A stretch of DNA of 64,000 nt from Acholoe squamosa (GCA_949317995.1 OX439039.1:11895282-11959281), one strand, 5' to 3'; shown: positions 43,529 to 54,882, counted from the first letter of the stretch. Numbers and translations are program-made. Notes: generated by a model from the letters alone, not told the origin.

Positions 43529-44298
43529 AATTGATTGACCAGCAGCCAAAGAAACAGCATGTTCTCTTGGTTGTAGGGTTAGGGTCAGGATACAACATAG
43601 GTAAGTTTTTGACACCTGCTTCAACCTGTTGCAACTCCAATGGATCTATAATAAATCTCCCAGACTGTATATAATACAGTCTGGGCTCGTCCGAGACTGC
43701 GTTGCGCCATGCCTTCCATACCATTAGCATTGCGAGTACTTCAAACCCATAGAGTGTTAAAAATGCATAAATGTGAGTTACAAGCCTAGGCTAAATTCAT
43801 GCAACATGGCTACCGTACCGTTTATCCGGCCCTCCAATTTAGTTTGTTCATTTCGTCACTACTCAGACAGACTGTTCGAACATGATTTAGTCCGGATGAT
43901 TAGCCAGCAAGGGAGTATTTGTCTAATTTGGCTCCCATGTTTGACTGGCACACCAAAGGTCTGGGTTTCATGAAAGAGACTTTGTGAAGCGGTAAAGAGA
44001 CATGGATCTACCTCAGATGTCATTATCTATGTTACACTTCTCTATCATAAAATAGACGAAATTGGATTTTATAAGCCCTAGCCCATTCAAATGTGTCCCT
44101 CCCTACGGTCTAGGTCTCGAAAACAAAGTAAGAATTACAATCTCGCTTAGCAAGTTGTCTGATTCATTGTCATTGTTGTGTTCTCTTCAGCTGATAATGT
44201 AATCTAAAGGAAACCCCAGACACACTTCTACCAGTGGAATCTGCCTCTGAGCGCCAGCCGTATTACAATGGTGAGATTCAAATCAACAATCATTATTA
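43529..44298. other. Non-coding stretch, nothing recognised
   Basis: Unique DNA; no coding frame of note. Confidence 0.4.
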
Positions 44299-44453
44299 AC
44301 TCGTTAAGGGCCGCTAGTGCAGGGGTGAATCATACTTATTGGTATCATGCCCATTGGTCGCCATGATGCAACAATAAAGTGCTGGCGCGACTGCTCACCA
44401 GCACTTTATTTATTGGAGCATCATGCCGACCCTCCTGCAGAGTGTCCACGTGC
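44299..44453 (+). mobile_element. Family P half copy with AAAG/CTTT stem variant
   Basis: It begins CGTTAAGGGCCGCTAGTGC and holds only the first hairpin. Its stem has AATAAAGTGCTGG opposite CCAGCACTTTATT, again matched on both arms. It stops soon after CCGACCCTCC. Confidence 0.65.
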
Positions 44454-44490
44454 TATGTCTCATGACTGTGGTGCAAGTCTGAGTTTGAAC

Positions 44491-44695
44491 GGTTTCTGAC
44501 CAGGAGGTTTCTGACCAGGACGTGAAGATGCAAGAAACAACTTAATTCCATAAGGAATTGACCGACCAAATATTCATGTTTCAAGTAAAGATAATTCTTA
44601 AATATCTTTTATGAGGCAGCAGGGGCGTCCTGTTTGTTACAGAATTTAATCTACCGCTCACTATATAGCAGCCAGTCAGAAACCGGTCAGAAACC
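44491..44695. mobile_element. Family G MITE with doubled TTTCTGACC ends
   Basis: The left end is GGTTTCTGACCAGGAGGTTT then CTGACCAGG. The right end is GTCAGAAACCGGTCAGAAACC. About 205 bp, non-coding. Confidence 0.7.
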
Positions 44696-44699
44696 TTAA

Positions 44700-45264
44700 T
44701 TTTAATGACTTATATGGGACATAGTCAATGCGTCATGCCCATTGGTCGTCATTATGCACCAAAGAAGACTCGCCAGCACAGGGGCGTAGGAAAAGGGGGG
44801 GCAGGGCCTCCCCCCCCCTAATCCCAGAGGAGGTGGGGCCTGGATATGGCTGGGCACCCCCAAAATTTGACAAGACCCATGATAAAATGCACAAATTTCC
44901 CTAAATTTCCCCTAATCGTTTACTAGTATGGCAGGAGAATGGAATAAATGGCAGTCTGGGCTTCAAATCATAGGTAAAAATCACCAAAGACTACCTGAAA
45001 ATACACATATCTTATATGTACATAAATAAGTGTCAGCACATTTTAGCCGATAAATCATGATGGTTACAATTGGGTCCTCCTGACCCCCCCTTCCTAATCA
45101 AGATTTGGTTCCTACGCTTCTGCAGCACTTCATTGGAGCATCATGCCGACCCTCCGGGAGTGTTTGTATCAACCCCAGAAGGTAGTCTCGCCAGCACTTC
45201 ATCGTTGCATCATGACGATCAATGGGCATGATACACTCCTGCATCAGCGGCCTCTTAAGGGTTA
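44700..45264. mobile_element. Family P MITE split by a family E element
   Basis: The left part ends GACTCGCCAGCA at 44778. The right part resumes CAGCACTTCATTGGAGCATC at 45123 and ends in CTGCATCAGCGGCCTCTTAA then GGGTTAA. Removing the insert and one CAGCA restores the standard hairpin arm. Both ends carry the GGCCGCTGATGC type. Confidence 0.8.
44779..45122 (+). mobile_element. Family E MITE, nested, 5-bp target duplication CAGCA
   Basis: Ends are CAGGGGCGTAGGAAAAGG and GGTTCCTACGCTTCTG, with CAGCA at 44774-44778 and 45123-45127. The 344-bp interior matches 14712-15042 in order (GAGGTGGGGCCTGGATATG, GGGCACCCCCAAAATTTG). It is non-coding. Confidence 0.88.
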
Positions 45265-45554
45265 ATGCATCAGCAGCAGCCTTTAAAGGATCAATTCAAA
45301 GGAGCACTCATTAATTCCCGATACAGCTCCCCAGCACCACCTGCATGTGGCGGCAATTAAATTTTCTGAAGTCTAGACTGTGTGTTTGTATTGTAGACGA
45401 GGAATACAGTTGTTGTATTCTCAGGAGAGGGCATCCCTCTCATTGGGTGCTATATTATATCGATTTGTGTGTCTCTTGTGGGACATCATGCGTTAGCTAG
45501 CAAAAGGAGAGGCAATGAGGGAAGTGTCTTTGGTTTCTTTCTTCCCCAATTCAA

Positions 45555-45690
45555 ACCTTTAAAGGTTACATGATGCTTCAAGGTTTTGTTGTTATTCAGA
45601 TGCAAAAATACACTGCGTGTTAGTAACTCGCCAGCACTGGATCAATGCATCATGCCAAGCCTTTGGGAGTGTAACAACATTGGTAACAAC
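45555..45690. mobile_element. Family P fragment
   Basis: It starts CCTTTAAAGGTTACATGATG and keeps GTAACTCGCCAGCACTGGAT and ATGCATCATGCCAAGCC. Other parts are lost. Confidence 0.5.
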
Positions 45691-45940
45691 ATCACGCTGA
45701 TCCATATAGCCCCTTGTGGCTGTGTCAGGGCACTGGCTATATCCTCTTTCATGCATCTTGAGGCCTACAAAATGTTGTGCTTAGATAGCTATCTCCTTTT
45801 TTGCTGTAGACTAATTTTTATAGGCTTTTTTTTGGAAAAGAAATCTGATTTCTTTGGCAATTATCATGACCAGGAATTTCCTTTGTGATTCCACACATGA
45901 AATTTGGCTTGTTCTCACCAATGTGATGCAACTTCATTCA
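45691..45940. other. Short unique interval
   Basis: Nothing recognised. Confidence 0.4.
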
Positions 45941-46797
45941 GGGAGGTTTCTGACCGAGGTTTCTGACCGGCAGTTACAGATAGTTAATTTAGCCTCCAGT
46001 TTGAAATTGGTCACAGAAAGGTACTGTTTTGTCACTTTCCCCATGTTCCTTATGGTCCTGGGGACCCTTCCCTGTGCTTTTTGTTCCTTCCCAGACTCAG
46101 GAAAAAACTGAGAAGACACATTTTCTTGACTTCCTCCTCTCCCAAAGAGGTTTCTAACCGGGGAGGTTTCTGACTGGCAGTTATAAAAACATCTATTGAC
46201 CTGTAGTTTGAATTCCATCACAGAAAGGCATAGTTTTTTCAGTCAATATAGGATTGATCGTATCATGGCTCTATTTTAGAGTGACAAAGTTTTTGCCACC
46301 CCTTATATTTATGGCACAATTGGCCATCTCTTCTCCGGTCAGAAAGCTTCACATAATGAAGGTTTCTGACCGGAAAGGTTTCTGACAGGGGAGGTTTCTG
46401 ATTGATGTCTTGATGAGGAATACAGTGCTAGTGTGCAACTTATCTTGATCTTCAGCCTCCCCTCCCTTTTCCTTAGATGGACATCTTTCTATTGTACTGG
46501 TTTTCCTTACTTATTTGCCCTCTCTTCCTTGTTTTAAGGGGAAGCCACTTCTTCTAGAAGCTCTCTGACCTGATGGGAGTTTCTGACCAGGGAGGTTTCT
46601 GATCGGCAGTTATAAAAAAACAAATTGACCTGTAGTTTGAATGCCATCACAGAAAGGTATATTTTTTTTCAGTCAAAATAGGATTGATCCTATCCTGACT
46701 TTATTTTAGTTTGATTAATTTCTTGTCACCCCATATATTTGTGGCACAATTGGCCATATTTTTTTTGCGGTCAGAAACCTCAGTCAGAAACCTCCCT
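45941..46797. mobile_element. Family G composite element, 857 bp, with internal repeats
   Basis: GGGAGGTTTCTGACCGAGGT at the left is mirrored by CTCAGTCAGAAACCTCCC at the right, giving a near-perfect 30-bp inverted repeat. Inside, the GAGGTTTCTGACC pair recurs at about 46140, 46370 and 46570. A block of about 150 bp (GACCTGTAGTTTGAATNCCA ... GGCACAATTGGCCAT) is present at 46178-46330 and 46603-46760, with a worn third copy at about 45970. No open frame. Confidence 0.75.
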
Positions 46798-47696
46798 AGC
46801 CATTTGTGTCTCATAGGCACAGAAATCTACAGCTGGCCTAAAATATCCTTGAAAGAAAAATGTTTCTACCTATCTACCCTAATTTTGGATTCTAAACATG
46901 ACATAATTTTAGGCCTGACTACAGTTAGGCATAATTGAATGAAGCAGCATGTGGTCCTGAGAGGGTTAAAGGCTTTCCTATTCCTATTTGTAGACAGCGG
47001 TCCCTCCAATAGTGAATAGGTATAACCAGAACACGCCTCACCCAGTCCGCAAAAGGAGTTTTTAGTGGGCAGCATCCGGGCTGTAAAGTATTTACCAGGT
47101 TTCAGGTGTAATATCAGGGTGTGGGGAGTTGGTAGTGGTCGGCTTGGGAAATGGTTCCCTTATGTCTGCCCCAACACCATTAATTCTACCTTGGTGTACT
47201 GTTACACGTAACAGGCTAACAGACTGCTCCTGCTGGGGAAGATCGAAGAAAAGAGGAAATAGGTGCAAGGTTCCCTGTAATTATGTGTGTATATATAGTA
47301 GTGGTAAGGGTACTATACTTAAGGGTCTATGCATTCTACCAGCATATTCATGTCATCCTATTCTTGGTACAATACCCAATGTATACGGTCCCTACTCAGT
47401 GTCAGACAAGGTGAACATCACATGCATGAGGCTACAGAATACAAGGCTGCACGTTCCTGCCCCAGCACTAGACCGAGCTATTCTAAACTGATAAAAGGCA
47501 CAAGTGGATTTGGCCGGGGAGGGTATGTGTTTCCTGAAAAGAGACTGACATTTACCAATATAACGACCTATATCCGTTAGTGGCTATCATTAGTTTACAC
47601 TCTAAACAAAGACTGTTAAATCTATCAGATATCCCCATGATACTGAACAGTTTACTAGCGGCACTGTAATGCGGTCAAGCAGTGTGGTTTAATACT
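46798..47696. other. Non-coding stretch, nothing recognised
   Basis: The 120-codon plus frame at 47129-47491 has no signature. Confidence 0.4.
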
Positions 47697-47820
47697 ATAA
47701 TGAAGCCGAAAATAGCATTGCAAAAAAAGTACTGTGTTACAAGGAATCCCTGTGAAGATGATAGTGAAATCCTTGTTGAGATCCGTCATTTTTTTTGACA
47801 AAATTCCTTTGCAGTGTAGT
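47697..47820 (+). mobile_element. Family B fragment
   Basis: AATGAAGCCGAAAATAGCA, TGTTACAAGGAATCCCTGTG and the end TTTGCAGTGTAG follow the family order; the left third is missing. Confidence 0.5.
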
Positions 47821-47841
47821 GATCTTATATAGGGCGAAAAG

Positions 47842-48005
47842 CCATTTGAGTCATACTACTCTGGTATTTTCATATAGTTCTTTGAAACATATGAATCCAT
47901 GTGTCATATGCATATTCATTTGAGCCATATGACTCTAGGTGTCTCAGGTAAAGTCCTTTGAGCTATATCATACTATGTGCCCTTTGAGTCATAATATCAT
48001 GTCTG
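47842..48005 (+). repeat. Degenerate 38-bp minisatellite
   Basis: CATTTGAGTCATAYNACT-like steps start at about 47843, 47881, 47919, 47956 and 47982. The spacing is 38, 38, 37 and 26 bp. Confidence 0.55.
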
Positions 48006-48514
48006 TTTCAAGCACAGCCATTTTGGTCCTGTTACCCTATGGGTCCAATGTATAATCCTTGGAGTAATATTTATCAAGGTGCCTCATGGATAGTTAGAGG
48101 TCACTCCAGGGTTCACCTTGACACCTTTACACCCTCCTCCAGTACATGTGGAATCGCCTTGATGGCACATCCTGCACTCTCCCCCACCCATCCACCATTC
48201 CAGTCCTCCAGTAGGGTAAACGCTACCATTCGCAGCCCGCCGACACAGAATAGATCACTTAGTGGCGCGCCCTGCCCGCGCCCAGCCTTGTTCCTCCCAT
48301 TCATATTTCATTACGAAAATATCTCTCAGGGTCACTGGGGTTAAAACGCCGCTCACCACGCCGCCTACCCCCGGGGGAAGGGGGAGGGAGGGTTAAGGGG
48401 GCAGGGGTGGGGGTGAAGGGTTGGATAGCAGACACTGTTGGAATTCCATACCCATGGGTGGAGAATTTCATGCAGGGAAACAGGCTTGGGTGTTACATGG
48501 ATTGGGAGCCAGGG
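48006..48514. other. Unique GC-richer segment, no gene
   Basis: The stretch 48100-48350 is repeat-free and GC/CpG-rich and ends in a C/G-run patch at 48365-48415. It could be regulatory. The 101-codon plus frame (48039-48344) is proline/serine-rich and unrecognised. Confidence 0.3.
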
Positions 48515-48730
48515 TATCCTCTAAAACATAACTGTTGAATCTACTAGGCGTCCCTGAAAAACTCAACATCGAACCATCATAATTGTATTGCTTCATTGCA
48601 GAGTGTTTTCTACAATGAAGCCCTGGTTGGCAGGACAGTGGTACAAGGAATCTCCATGAAAATAACGGATCTCTGGAAACTTGGTGAGAAAGGATTTCGG
48701 CATAACTTCCATGACATCGTTTTAACAGTG
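48515..48730 (+). mobile_element. Family B MITE, full length
   Basis: It contains ATAACTGTTGAATCTACTAG, TACAATGAAGCCCTGGTTGG, GGTACAAGGAATCTCCATG, GATCTCTGGAAACTTGG and TTTTAACAGTG in order. Confidence 0.75.
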
Positions 48731-49164
48731 TGGGACTGTAATACTGTTGTGTTGTGTTGGTTGATTTGCTTGTTTGTTGGGTCTTGTGTCACACTGGCAG
48801 CAATATCCACAATACCATGTAGCAGTGTACCGGAAGTGACCTGACATCCGGGATCATGACTTCCGCAGGGCGTTAAGCACTCTGTGTATCCGGTTGTACA
48901 TGGAGGATTATATAGCATTGGTGGCTGACTTGTATTTGTACAATAACTGTTGCAGTTATGTGGCGATTAGGTACTCTATGACTTCCCGTTAGGATAATGG
49001 CAAGAACTACTTTATATGATTAATTTCACACTTCTATTTGGATGTGCTAACTATATGTATAAGTGAAAAATCATGGTACATACAGCGAATAAAATGGTAG
49101 CAGCGATTATCTATAGAAATGGAGACAAGGTGCTATATTGATGACGTATAGCGGTAAGAGTACC
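48731..49164. other. Non-coding stretch, nothing recognised
   Basis: Unique DNA. Confidence 0.4.
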
Positions 49165-49294
49165 AATTGCAGTGGCGGATTTAGAGGGGGGCGCGGGGGC
49201 GCCCCCCCCCCCCTTATTCCCTGTACTTAAGAGTTTACCCAACTTTTTTTTACCTCGCCCCCCTTTTCAAAATTCTGGATCCGACCCTGAATTG
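49165..49294 (+). mobile_element. Family E-like MITE, 120 bp, 5-bp duplication AATTG
   Basis: The element 49170-49289 runs CAGTGGCGGATTTAGAGGGG to CTGGATCCGACCCTG. AATTG lies on both sides (49165-49169, 49290-49294). A G run then C run near the left end could form a hairpin. Confidence 0.8.
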
Positions 49295-50449
49295 GTAAAA
49301 AGACACTGTCAGGCCGAGGGTATAAGCAGGTACTTTAACTCCAGAGAACAGTAAGTAGTATAAGGTGAGTGGGTCTGATGCAGGCATAAACCTTACTCTA
49401 TAGTACAGGTGGGACCTGTGAGGCAAAGCGTCTTCCATCCAACAGCATTATATACATCAGAACCAGACCTTATAGAATAGCCCCATTCGGTTCCAAAGCG
49501 CCGTTTAGCTCACAAACAAAACCTCTTGTCTTTTTGCTCACCTTTAGACCAAGTGTCTTGAGACAACAAATGTCTTTCAAAAACTAATACATGTACATAA
49601 AGGACGTTCCATATTGTTTTGCCAGGAACACACTGGGACACCGACCAAGCTGTGAGCTCTAACAAATGTTGTCCAGAGAGGGCCAAATGCCAACAAGCAA
49701 TGGTGGTGGTAGACTATAGGGATTTGGGCTGAGTAGAGGATGGGTAGAGTGTGCTGGATTAGATATAGGGAGCTTAATAAGGCTCTAGCCGTTCCCAAAC
49801 CAATCTGTAAGCGAATGGGGGACACGATGGTGCTAGTAGTAGGCTATGGAGGAGTGGACGCTGGAGGATGATAACTGAGGAGCGCTCTCTGGAAAAGAGG
49901 GTTGTGTGGTGGGAAATGGGGGCCAACCCCCCTCCCCCAGTACCCAACAACCACAGGAAGGGGTAAAGGGGAGGAAGGAAAAGCAGTAGTAATATTTACA
50001 TGATTGGACTTCTGGGGTAATTGAAGGATGGTGGAGGTCGAATGCGGAAATTGTAGCTGAGGGTATGAGTCTAAGGCTTTGAATTGTGAAGACGATGCTC
50101 AGTAGGATTGGACAGCAGTGCGTGGGGGCAGGGGATGCTGCTAGGTTAGAGCTGACAGGATAGGCTATGGACATCTCCGTGGGCAGATTTTACAGCCCGA
50201 TTAGCCGTGCCAGTCAGGGTGAGGGTGTTGTCGGGGCCGATAGGGCAATAGAGGCCCAGGCCGCACCTGCACCCTCCCTCCCTGGGACCCAGCAGTCAGG
50301 GTGGATTTGTTAGCACGCCTAGTGTGAGTGTACCACCTCTAGCAGGCGGCGGCACCATGGACTTACAGAACCCAGCTGCTCTGCATGAGTATTGACAGAT
50401 ATGACAGTTTAGATATTTTATCCCTTTCTACCACCTCACCATGCTTCTT
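49295..50449. other. Non-coding stretch with a GC-richer part
   Basis: 50170-50350 is GC-rich and repeat-free (GCCCGATTAGCCGTG, CAGGCCGCACCTGCACC) and may be regulatory. The minus frames at 49577-49825 and 49833-50174 have no signatures. Confidence 0.35.
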
Positions 50450-50675
50450 AGCCCTATGCGGTCAGCTAATACATAAATGCATCGTGCCCATCAGGCGTCA
50501 TGATGCGGGGCTACACTCGTGCATCATACCCACCCTATGCGGCTGATATGCTCCTGGGGAGGTAGCATAAGGCAGCAATGACTGTTTGGCGAGCAGACAC
50601 ACCAGCACTTCATTGCTGCATCATGTCGGCCAATTGCCATGATGCACTCTTGCATCAGCAATCCTTAAAGGTTAA
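50450..50675. mobile_element. Family P MITE
   Basis: The left end TGCGGTCAGCTAATACATAA and the right end ATGCACTCTTGCATCAGCAA, then TCCTTAAAGGTTAA, are inverted versions of one another. The first-hairpin right arm (CACCAGCACTTCATTG) is kept; the left arm is worn. Confidence 0.65.
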
Positions 50676-51186
50676 AGACAGGCAGGGTGATGTGGAGCCA
50701 TTATTCAGAGGAAAAGACTACAGACAGAGCGCACAAGTCGATTGCCGTACACGTTTCACCTGCTAGCCTGCCATTTCAGGATTATTTATGCTCAGCGTCC
50801 TTTTCAACACATTCCATTACTTATATTTCTAGAATGTTGTGCCTTCTATTTATGAGCTTAGGTGATTCATTGTTTTGACAGCTATGGAATAAAATCTACA
50901 TCTTAAAGTGGAGTCGTCTCCTTTATGATTAAAATTATAGGTGAGGATTTGTAGGTGATATTCTAACATCCGTTCTTGATTTGCATCCCAGGAACACATA
51001 TATGTGTACATACTAGTTTTTGCTGACTATGCAAAAATATTTGCATATTTACATAGAGAGCAACACACAAGTATGAGCTGTAACAGAAATTCTAAATAAA
51101 ATCAGGGAGATTATGAGGAATAAGTAATATTTATCTTCAGTCCACCTAAGCCTGTCAGCGTCTTCCTATGTCACCTCGTGTCAGTC
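50676..51186. other. Non-coding stretch, AT-rich
   Basis: Nothing recognised. Confidence 0.4.
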
Positions 51187-51408
51187 TACACTGTAAAAGA
51201 TAACTATTGAATATACCAGGGATCCTCGTAAGACTGAGCAGTGAACCACCTTAATACTCGTATAGCAGTGCTGATTTCATAAGAAACCCCAGGTGGCAGT
51301 ATGGCGGTACACAAATGTGCAAGGAATCTATGTGAAATTAATTAGGGATCTCTTGCAATTTAGGACAAGGCTAGCATCATTATTTCGACGACATTTTTGT
51401 ACAGTCTA
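51187..51408 (+). mobile_element. Family B MITE, full length with both termini
   Basis: It starts TACACTGTAAAAGATAACTA and ends CGACGACATTTTTGTACAGT. The middle has CCCCAGGTGGCAGTATGGCG. This is the clearest copy for terminal sequence; no target duplication is evident. Confidence 0.8.
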
Positions 51409-51951
51409 TAGGATAAGGTCACGTGTAATATATTACGTACAGTCCCAGTCAGCCTAGTTGCCCCTGGACTAGCAGGGGACCTTTTGAGACTCTTTAGTCT
51501 TTTCTTCCTCCCCAAAGGCATGCCTACTGCCCTGTGCGCTCCCCAGACGTTGCCATGTCGGCTAGCGTGCCCTGACATCGCCTGATTTGCTTGGAGGTCA
51601 TGGCACATAACCCCTGAAGGTCAAACGTGTCGTAGTAATGTGACAGACATGATGGACGATCTGCTATGATTAATATGGGGCGGCAGAGCATCTCTGAGCT
51701 TCTCACAGCACCTGTTTCTACTGAGAAAAGCAGGGACTGACAAATATTGTATGGGGAATGTTCGCAGATCCATATATTACAAACATTGAAGGAAGCTGAT
51801 GCTTCCTTCTGCTTTCTGCTGTGGAAATCCATCAATCAACTTCTCACTGACTGTGTTTAAACTAAGTTTGTTTGACAGGAACTCTTGTTGAGATATAGTG
51901 CATGTATACCAAGCTTGAAAATGTGTTTTTTTATCATCGGCTCACTATGTA
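51409..51951. other. Non-coding stretch, nothing recognised
   Basis: The minus frames at 51360-51608 and 51524-51835 have no signatures. Confidence 0.4.
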
Positions 51952-52319
51952 TAAGGCCAAATATAAAAAAGGTGTGTTTCCAGTAACCCGACCGACCCTA
52001 ACGAAACAGAGGCAAAAAAAACTTTTTTTTGTGATTTTGAAGAATTTTGTCTCATTTTTTCATATTTCAAAGAAATGTTCATTACTTTCTGAGGACTTTT
52101 CCTGTATCCTTTTCGTGTTCTTCCCCTCTCTCATAGTTGCCATTTTCTCATCATTATTTTACAACGAAATCAAAGAATTTGATACATCCATTGATATGTG
52201 CCCTAACATTTCCTATATAAATGTAAAAAAAAAAAAATAATAAAAAAATAAAAACGACCTAACAACCCTAGCACTTTGAGCTATGTTACTAGTAACAAAG
52301 CTTTTTTTTCTTGGCCTAA
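51952..52319 (+). mobile_element. Family D MITE (PIF/Harbinger-like) with TAA duplication
   Basis: TAA|GGCCAAATATAAAAAAGG at the left and CTTGGCC|TAA at the right. The terminal repeat continues into GTGTTTCCAGTAAC (left) and GTTACTAGTAAC (right). GGC-type ends with a TWA target are characteristic of PIF/Harbinger. The interior is about 80% or more alike to 55115-55474 and is non-coding. Confidence 0.8.
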
Positions 52320-52380
52320 GCCTATGAATAATTGTTGTTTGGTTGCAGGCTCTGTTAATACTTAACAGCCTAAGTATTAT

Positions 52381-52510
52381 ATATTGCTAGACACTTATAA
52401 TCACCACATTATCGCATTATTATGTATTGTTAGGCATTTAGAGTTAAGCACATCATTGCATTATTGTGTATTGTTAGACACTTATGGTAAAGCACACCAT
52501 TGCAAGGAAA
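52381..52510 (+). repeat. Three-copy degenerate 44-bp tandem repeat
   Basis: TATTGYTAGRCAYTTA plus ...CACNNCATTGCATTATT steps begin at about 52382, 52425 and 52469. Confidence 0.6.
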
Positions 52511-52677
52511 TAGAGATTTGTTATTATAGACACATGCTCTAGGCTCTAGAATGAAGGATTCTGTATGTGCCTCTTAAGGATGGGAAGTAGTAGTGGGCGT
52601 ACATTGATATCATACAATCCATCCACAGGCTCATGTCCCTCTCCCTCCCTACCCCAGATTAGCACTGTAAGGAGCAT

Positions 52678-52772
52678 AGTATTTAGTGGTCATGATATAA
52701 AGATGCAGTGCTGAGAGTCGACCTACCAGCACTACATTAGTGCATCTTTCGGGAGTGTATGTTAAGGTTGCT
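52678..52772. mobile_element. Family P fragment, first hairpin
   Basis: AGATGCAGTGCTGAGAG faces CTACCAGCACTACATTAG, followed by TGCATCTTTCGGGAGTG. Ends are missing. Confidence 0.5.
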
Positions 52773-53454
52773 TCCCAATGCATTAATCTAGTTGAAGGTT
52801 TCTAAGATTTGAAACCATTCAAATTTTAGCAGATGCTCCTAGATAAGGACCTATACAATATCCTGTACGATCATGTAATCAATAACATAGGTTTCGGCAG
52901 AGTTGTTGTAGCATTGGGGAGATCAACGCCCTTATGTAGATTTAGCCTATACTGCACTAAATATAGCCTTGTCAGGATTCTACCATGTTTCATGAAATCC
53001 AAATGTCGTAATCCAACATCCCATGCTTAAGGGGTTAAGGCACAAAAGGAATGGCTATTATTGTGCAGCACACTGCAGGACAATGATACTAGATAAGGCT
53101 CCCATTGCCTTCCACCCTACATGTTGTCATTTGTCACACATTTACTGGTGATGAGTGTGACGTCAGTTAACTATAGTTAATTGAAGTGAGAGGAACTGTG
53201 AAGAAGGCATTATCCCGGTGACAATAGACATAATGTAAATCATTTGCATGGCCCTTGGTTCTATTCAGTCTCATTCTCTCTTGTTTTATTCTGAAGTAAA
53301 AGCAACAACATTGATCCAGAAGGAAACAACAGGAACTTGGATAAGGAGACTCAGAGGAATTTATATGAGAAAGCACTGGGAGAGATTCTGTGATATTGAG
53401 TTTACATGCACAGGGAAGTTGGGCCTCATAGGCAACACTGTAGTCTATAGCTTT
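52773..53454. other. Non-coding stretch, nothing recognised
   Basis: Opposing frames at 53167-53457 (minus, 96 codons) and 53248-53469 (plus, 73 codons) overlap. Neither has a signature. Confidence 0.4.
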
Positions 53455-53672
53455 CATTCTAAGAAATAACTGTTGAATTTACCAAGGATCCTTATAAAAC
53501 TGAACAATGAACCACTGTAAATGTGTTGCAGTGAAGTGCGCGTAGCTTCTACAACAAAGCAGTACAGAACACACTGTGGTACAAGGAATCTCCATGGAAA
53601 TAATGACGAATCTCTGGCAACTTTGTGACAAGGATTTCACTGTTATTTCTACGACTTGTTTTTACAGTGTAT
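53455..53672 (+). mobile_element. Family B MITE, full length
   Basis: It contains AAATAACTGTTGAATTTACC, GGTACAAGGAATCTCCATGG, GAATCTCTGGCAACTTTGTG and the end ACTTGTTTTTACAGTG. Confidence 0.78.
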
Positions 53673-53854
53673 AAGGTCCTCTTTTATAAATAAGCGTGAT
53701 GATATGTTGCTTAGGCTCTGCTGACTTCTAGAAAACAGTAAGTTGACAACATTTGGGGAGCTACAGTTCCCATGTGCATTAGCGAAATTGGAGATACAAG
53801 TATGCGTACCTTAGAGAGGCATTTCGATAATAACAGTTTCTCATTTTTCATTTT
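53673..53854. other. Short unique interval
   Basis: Nothing recognised. Confidence 0.4.
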
Positions 53855-54091
53855 AACCGCTTAGGGGTTGGGCCAGCTGATGTTTCAAAATGCATGTTTC
53901 TTGGTCGTTACAGTGAACATATGTAGTGCTTCCAACCTTACTCCCCGCACGGCATTGTAGCATCATGCCGATTAACCGTATAGGCTCTGCCTACAATGCA
54001 GTGCCGGCGAGGCTGCTATCCTGCACTGCATTGGTGTATCATGCCACTGAGAGTGCATCAATCCCACATGGTTGGCATGATGCACTATGCA
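53855..54091. mobile_element. Family P MITE with GCAG/CTGC stem variant
   Basis: The hairpin has CAATGCAGTGC opposite GCACTGCATTG (about 53993-54032), the same paired change as at 17.1 kb. Flanking GCATCATGCCGATTAAC and ATGGTTGGCATGATGCA keep the family order. Confidence 0.65.
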
Positions 54092-54761
54092 ACAAGTAAG
54101 GTGTTCAATGAGGCACCATATTCTGTTTAGTTGTGATGGTAATAGAACCCTCATACAAACCAAATACACAGTCGATCTGTTTACTCCAGATCTGGATAGG
54201 TGTCTCCCCATATAGGGACCTGGTAATCCCCTTGTAAGGGATTTCCTCCAGAAACCACGAACAGACAGACAGGGATGCATTAACTAATGTCTAATCACAC
54301 CCTCATCACGAAACCCAAGCCCTGGCCTACATGCCACATGTAATTCCCATTCCATGCACATCTCGCGTGATGCTACCCAGGTCTGTTCAGCCCCCCCCAC
54401 CCCACAAGGACTTAGACACACCAATGGTGTTTTTGTCTACACTACAGTGCAGGAGCACACTAATCTGCCATTATTTTATATCAGGTATACCTGTGGTATA
54501 CCACAGGATTTCAGTGTTGACTCACCTTTACCAAGTCCTTTATAGCGCTTAATTAATTAGCTCATTATAGGTACACTAATACCTAATCAACCTAAAGCGA
54601 TTCCCTGCGTCCAGAGCTATAACACAACTTTTATCATACAATCCAAATCGTTTTGTAATTTGTTCATCCCTCTATGGCCAGGGATGGCAGTTGTTGACAA
54701 TTTTAGGTTTACATAATAATTTGATATAATTTATGATAAGTCTTCAGAAATATTTATAATG
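54092..54761. other. Non-coding stretch with an AT-core patch
   Basis: CGCTTAATTAATTAGCTC at 54546 and CTAATCAACCTAAAGCG at about 54582 form a loose inverted, homeodomain-like patch. No gene. Confidence 0.3.
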
Positions 54762-54882
54762 ACCCAACAGAGACGCCATATTGCATGAATGCATTACGAC
54801 CAGGCTCGCCAGGGCTGCATCTATGCATCATGGCAACATAAGCGCTCATAATGTTAACATCCCTTAAAGAGCCAAGGGTTAA
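54762..54882. mobile_element. Family P fragment, second hairpin and right end
   Basis: GCATGAATGCATTACGACC, CTCGCCAGGGCTGCATC, TATGCATCATGG and the end CCCTTAAAGAGCCAAGGGTT then AA. Confidence 0.55.

Noticed and set aside
47129-47491. 120-codon plus-strand frame
   Set aside because: No motif; overlaps a second open frame in another phase.
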